Below the pieces are notes generated by a model. That model saw only the letters and a program-made list of their open reading frames with translations. It had not been told where the DNA came from and made no database searches. Both the position numbers and the translations under genes were made by a program. Below, piece after piece: positions 32,417-35,152 of a stretch of DNA of 35,152 bases; position 1 is the first letter of the stretch; the number at the start of each line of letters is the position of its first letter. The DNA is from Gemmatimonadota bacterium (GTDB taxonomy: Bacteria; Gemmatimonadota; Gemmatimonadetes; Longimicrobiales; RSA9): contig JBDLIA010000028.1 of NCBI GenBank assembly GCA_039715185.1, positions 1 through 35,152 on the forward strand, read 5' to 3'.

Positions 32417-33175
32417 TCATAGCACCGCGCCTCCGTTCACGCTCACCGTGGTGCCCGTGACGTGCCGCGCCAGGCGGCTGCACAGGAACACCACCGGCCC
32501 AGCCACGTCCTCCGGCTCGGCCACCCTGCCCAGCGGTATGCCGGCCTCGATGCGCGCGCGGCCTCCTCCCGCGAACGCCGCCTCGCACATCTCTGTGTCG
32601 ACCCACCCCGGCGCCACGCAGTTGACCGTGATGCCGCGCGGGGCCAGCTCCACCGCCAGGCTCTTCACGAGCCCCGCGAGCGCCGCCTTGGAGGCCGCGT
32701 AGTCTGCGTGCCCGGGCTCGCCCCGCTGGCCCGCGGTGGAGCTGATCAGAACTAGGCGCCCGCCGTCGGCCAGGCGCCGGACCGCGGCGCGCGTGACCTC
32801 GAAGAGCCCGTCCAGGTTCAGCGCGAGCGTGGCGCGCCAGCGCTCGGCGGACAGCTCCCCGAAAGGCACGTATTCGGCGGGCCAGACGCCGGCGTTGGCC
32901 ACGAAGATGTCCAGTCCCCCTAGCGACTCGACGGCATCCGCCACCAGCTCATCGGCCGCTCCCCGCACGGCCAGATCGGCGCGGGCCGTGTGCGCCCGCA
33001 CGCTCTCGCCGCGGGCCTGCTCGGCCACCGCCAGGGCTTCCTCCTCGCGAGTCCGGTAGGCGATGCACACGTCGGCCCCGGCGCGCGCGAGGTGGAGAGC
33101 GATGGCGCGGCCGATGCCGCGAGACGCGCCGGTCACCAGGGCGCGGCGGCCGGCCAGTCCCAGGTCGATGGCCAT
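32417..33175 (-). CDS. SDR family oxidoreductase, FabG-like
   Basis: The ATG at 33175 gives 252 residues. Classical SDR motifs are all present: TGASRGIG at about 14-21, NAG near 89, the catalytic Ser in LISSTAG, and YAASK with catalytic Tyr and Lys. SVNGGAVL at the C-terminus is the FabG-type ending. The enzyme should reduce a ketone or oxidise an alcohol with NAD(P)H. FabG itself (3-oxoacyl-ACP reductase) is possible, but no fatty acid genes are nearby and many SDRs look alike. It shares one base (TGATG) with the gmhA-like stop. Confidence 0.88.
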   Translation of the reverse strand: MAIDLGLAGRRALVTGASRGIGRAIALHLARAGADVCIAYRTREEEALAVAEQARGESVRAHTARADLAVRGAADELVADAVESLGGLDIFVANAGVWPAEYVPFGELSAERWRATLALNLDGLFEVTRAAVRRLADGGRLVLISSTAGQRGEPGHADYAASKAALAGLVKSLAVELAPRGITVNCVAPGWVDTEMCEAAFAGGGRARIEAGIPLGRVAEPEDVAGPVVFLCSRLARHVTGTTVSVNGGAVL

Positions 33176-33762
33176 CAGGCGTCGTCGGTCGAGCGCAGGC
33201 GCTCCTCCACGACCGCGCACACGGCGTGACCGATGGCGAGGTGCGCCTCCTGCGCGTGCGCCGGGTCGTCGGTGTCCAGGACCAGCGCCACATCCACCAG
33301 GTCGCGCAGCGGACCGCCGCCGGCGGCGAGCAGCGCGACGGTGCGCACGCCGGCCGCGCGGGCCGCCTCCGCCGCCCTCAGCAGGTTGGGAGAGCGGCCG
33401 CTGGTCGAGTGCATCACGAGGACGTCGCCTGCGCGACCGTGCGCCTCCACCTGACGCGCGAACACCTCCTCGAACCCCAGATCGTTGGCGGCAGCCGTGA
33501 GGAGCGACGTGTCCGTGGTCAGCGCCAGCGCGGCCAGGGGCTTGCCCGCGCGGCGGAAGCGCACGACGTACTCGGTCGCGAGGTGCTGCGCGTCGGCCGC
33601 GGAGCCGCCGTTCCCAGCGAAGTAGACCCTGCCTCCACCCCTCAGGGCTGCGGTGATCGCTTCCGCGATCCGGCCGACGGCGTCCGCCTGCTCGGCCGCG
33701 GAGCGCTCCAGCAGCCTGGACAGCCGCAGCAGGTGCTCGGTCGGATCGATGGGGGCGCTCAC
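33175..33762 (-). CDS. gmhA: SIS-domain phosphoheptose isomerase-like protein
   Basis: From the GTG at 33762 (GTGA overlap) the protein has 195 residues, the usual GmhA length. GNGGSAADAQHLATEYVVRF and HSTSGRSPNLLRAAEAA bind the sugar phosphate. HLAIGHAVCAVVEERL at the end holds the His used by GmhA, and the Glu in ATEYVV is the second catalytic candidate. GmhA turns sedoheptulose 7-phosphate into D-glycero-D-manno-heptose 7-phosphate for LPS core and other heptosides. No other heptose gene (hldE, gmhB) is seen here, so another SIS sugar isomerase function is possible. Confidence 0.88.
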   Translation of the reverse strand: MSAPIDPTEHLLRLSRLLERSAAEQADAVGRIAEAITAALRGGGRVYFAGNGGSAADAQHLATEYVVRFRRAGKPLAALALTTDTSLLTAAANDLGFEEVFARQVEAHGRAGDVLVMHSTSGRSPNLLRAAEAARAAGVRTVALLAAGGGPLRDLVDVALVLDTDDPAHAQEAHLAIGHAVCAVVEERLRSTDDA

Positions 33763-34181
33763 GGTCGAACCGGGAGCAGGGTGGCGAGGCGCGCGGGCGA
33801 CAGCCAATCGGCGATCGCATGCACGGACTCGGGGCCGTCCTGGGCGGCGGCCTCCAGCGCGTACGTGAGCAGCGCGTCGACCACCAGCAGATCAGCCGCC
33901 CGGGCTCGCAGCGCGGCGAGCGCCGGCGCGCCTTGCGGGCCGGCCGCGGCGAGCTCCTTGGACCCGGGCCCAGCCGGCTCACGAGCGAGCGCCGCCAAAC
34001 CCTGCAGAGCCAGCCCGCCGAGCCGCGACGCGCGCGGGCCGACGCCCTCCGGCACAGAAGGCATCTCGTCGGCTGCGGCTTCCACCACGGAGCGGATGCG
34101 CGTCGCAAGGGCCGGCGGCGGCTGTGGCTCGCGCTCGGCCAACCAACGCATCACGTCCCCCGCGTCACCGGGGGTGCTCAC
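33759..34181 (-). CDS. Small helical protein of unknown function
   Basis: A 140-residue protein that I do not recognise. It is Ala/Leu/Arg-rich and largely helical by composition (LAALRARAADLLVVDALLTYALEAA). No signal peptide, membrane segment or metal motif is present. The GTG start overlaps the alaS stop and the end overlaps the gmhA-like gene, each by four bases; this arrangement supports a real gene. It could be a small partner of one of these enzymes, but there is no direct evidence. Confidence 0.6.
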   Translation of the reverse strand: MSTPGDAGDVMRWLAEREPQPPPALATRIRSVVEAAADEMPSVPEGVGPRASRLGGLALQGLAALAREPAGPGSKELAAAGPQGAPALAALRARAADLLVVDALLTYALEAAAQDGPESVHAIADWLSPARLATLLPVRP

Positions 34182-35152
34182 GCGTCGGCCTCCAGGAGTC
34201 CCTTGACCAGTCCCGGCACCGCACGCAACGCCTCAGCAACCTGGTCCGGGTCGCCGACGCCTCCCTGCGCCATGTGTGGCCGTCCGCCGCCGGATCCACC
34301 GGTGCGCGTGGCCACTTCGCGCACCAGCACGTCGGCGCGCACGCCGCGGCCCACCAGATCGTCGGTCACCACCGCGAACAGCGACGTGCGCTCGGGCAGG
34401 CGCGCGGCGAGGACCGCCGCTCCGGTGCCCAGCCGCGCCCGCAGCGTATCCCCGAGCTCGCGCAGCTCATCGACGGATCCCACCTCGACTTCGCGCGATA
34501 CGATGCGCGCGCCGTCCACCGCTTCCGCCTCGGCGACGATGGCGCCGACCACATCGTCGGCGTCCGCCGCGCGCGCCTCGCGCAGCCGCTTCTCCAGCTC
34601 GCGGACCTGATCGCCGAGCTGCTCGACCCTCTCTACCAGGCGCTCGGGGGCGACCTTGACCTTGTCCGAAGCGGCGCGCAGCGTGGCCTCGTGCCCCACC
34701 GCCAGCCTGTAGGCCGCGGGCCCCGTGATCGCCTCCACGCGCCGGACTCCGGCGCCGACGCTGCTCTCGGACACGATGCGGAACTGTCCGATCTCCGCGG
34801 TGTGGCGCACGTGCGTGCCACCGCACAGTTCCATGCTGACGCCCGGAATCTCGACCACCCTCACCAGGTCCCCGTACTTTTCTCCGAACAGCGCCATGGC
34901 GCCGGCGTCCACCGCCTCGCGGTACTCGCGCTCGACGGGCTCAACCGCGTGGTCTTCGAGCACACGAGCGTTCACCCACGCTTCGACCGCCGCGCGCTCT
35001 GCGCCGGTCATGGGGCCCGTGTGGGCGAAGTCGAACCGCAGCCGATGGGGCGCGACGAGCGACCCGCGTTGGACGACGTGCTCACCCAGCACTCGGCGCA
35101 AAGCCGCGTGCAGCAGGTGCGTCGCGGTGTGGTTGCGTTCGGTGTCGTGGCG
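34178..35152 (-). CDS. alaS: Alanyl-tRNA synthetase, C-terminal part (5' end outside window)
   Basis: The frame is open to the window end, so the catalytic N-terminal half lies beyond it; 324 residues are seen. The first residues (RNHTATHLLHAALRRVL) hold the HxxxH zinc motif of the editing domain. CGGTHVRHTAEIGQFRI supplies the remaining Cys and His ligands, and ESSVGAGVRRVEAITG is typical. A coiled-coil linker follows (about 167-205, EQLGDQVRELEKRLREARAA), then the C-Ala domain with GGSGGGRPHMAQGG. AlaRS charges tRNA-Ala, and this part removes wrongly attached Ser or Gly. It ends in a GTGA overlap with the small unknown gene. Confidence 0.96.
   Translation of the reverse strand, partial: RHDTERNHTATHLLHAALRRVLGEHVVQRGSLVAPHRLRFDFAHTGPMTGAERAAVEAWVNARVLEDHAVEPVEREYREAVDAGAMALFGEKYGDLVRVVEIPGVSMELCGGTHVRHTAEIGQFRIVSESSVGAGVRRVEAITGPAAYRLAVGHEATLRAASDKVKVAPERLVERVEQLGDQVRELEKRLREARAADADDVVGAIVAEAEAVDGARIVSREVEVGSVDELRELGDTLRARLGTGAAVLAARLPERTSLFAVVTDDLVGRGVRADVLVREVATRTGGSGGGRPHMAQGGVGDPDQVAEALRAVPGLVKGLLEADA

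Overview
The window is about 35 kb of visibly high-GC DNA from a Gram-negative bacterium. Genes are packed tightly, and most neighbours overlap by 1-11 bases through ATGA, GTGA, TTGA or TGATG junctions. GTG and TTG starts are common. Seven-repeat RCC1-like proteins, Big_2/fibronectin III lipoproteins and TPR proteins next to an ABC-type polysaccharide exporter suggest Gemmatimonadota or a similar environmental phylum. That placement is inference from gene content, not a measured phylogeny.

Region 1 (1-11287, plus strand) is a polysaccharide assembly operon. It holds the C-terminal part of an AsnB-like amidotransferase, a methyltransferase, a GT4 glycosyltransferase and an unusual PIG-L deacetylase/formyltransferase fusion. 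After a 398-base gap come a second methyltransferase, a NodB-type polysaccharide deacetylase, another GT4, a sulfotransferase and two GT2 enzymes. Together they predict a surface glycan decorated by N-deacetylation, N-formylation, methylation, sulfation and possibly amidation.

Region 2 (11425-20766, minus strand) converges on region 1. In transcription order it encodes a membrane-anchored seven-repeat RCC1-like propeller, a secreted TPR protein, a Big_2/Fn3 lipoprotein, a GlpD-family flavoprotein, a hexapeptide acyltransferase, and the Wzm permease and Wzt ATPase of an ABC glycan exporter. All seven genes overlap their neighbours. The exporter is the obvious route out for the glycan of region 1, and the three extracytoplasmic proteins may be accessory to it.

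Region 3 (20941-35152, minus strand) is mainly housekeeping. In transcription order: alaS (cut by the window end), a small unknown gene, a gmhA-like isomerase, an SDR reductase, nadE, a CCA-adding-type nucleotidyltransferase, a ZIP metal transporter, rarA, a LEA14-like lipoprotein, hflX, a DUF2520-type dehydrogenase, pdxJ, a protein with Hpt-like segments lacking phospho-histidine, a flippase-like LPG-synthase-TM protein, tRNA-Gln(TTG), and an exported DUF1579-like protein. The tRNA has no encoded CCA, which fits the CCA-adding-type enzyme nearby.

The best candidates for something undescribed are the deacetylase-formyltransferase fusion and the RCC1/TPR/Fn3 module linked to the glycan exporter. 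No CRISPR array, insertion sequence, phage gene or origin was seen.
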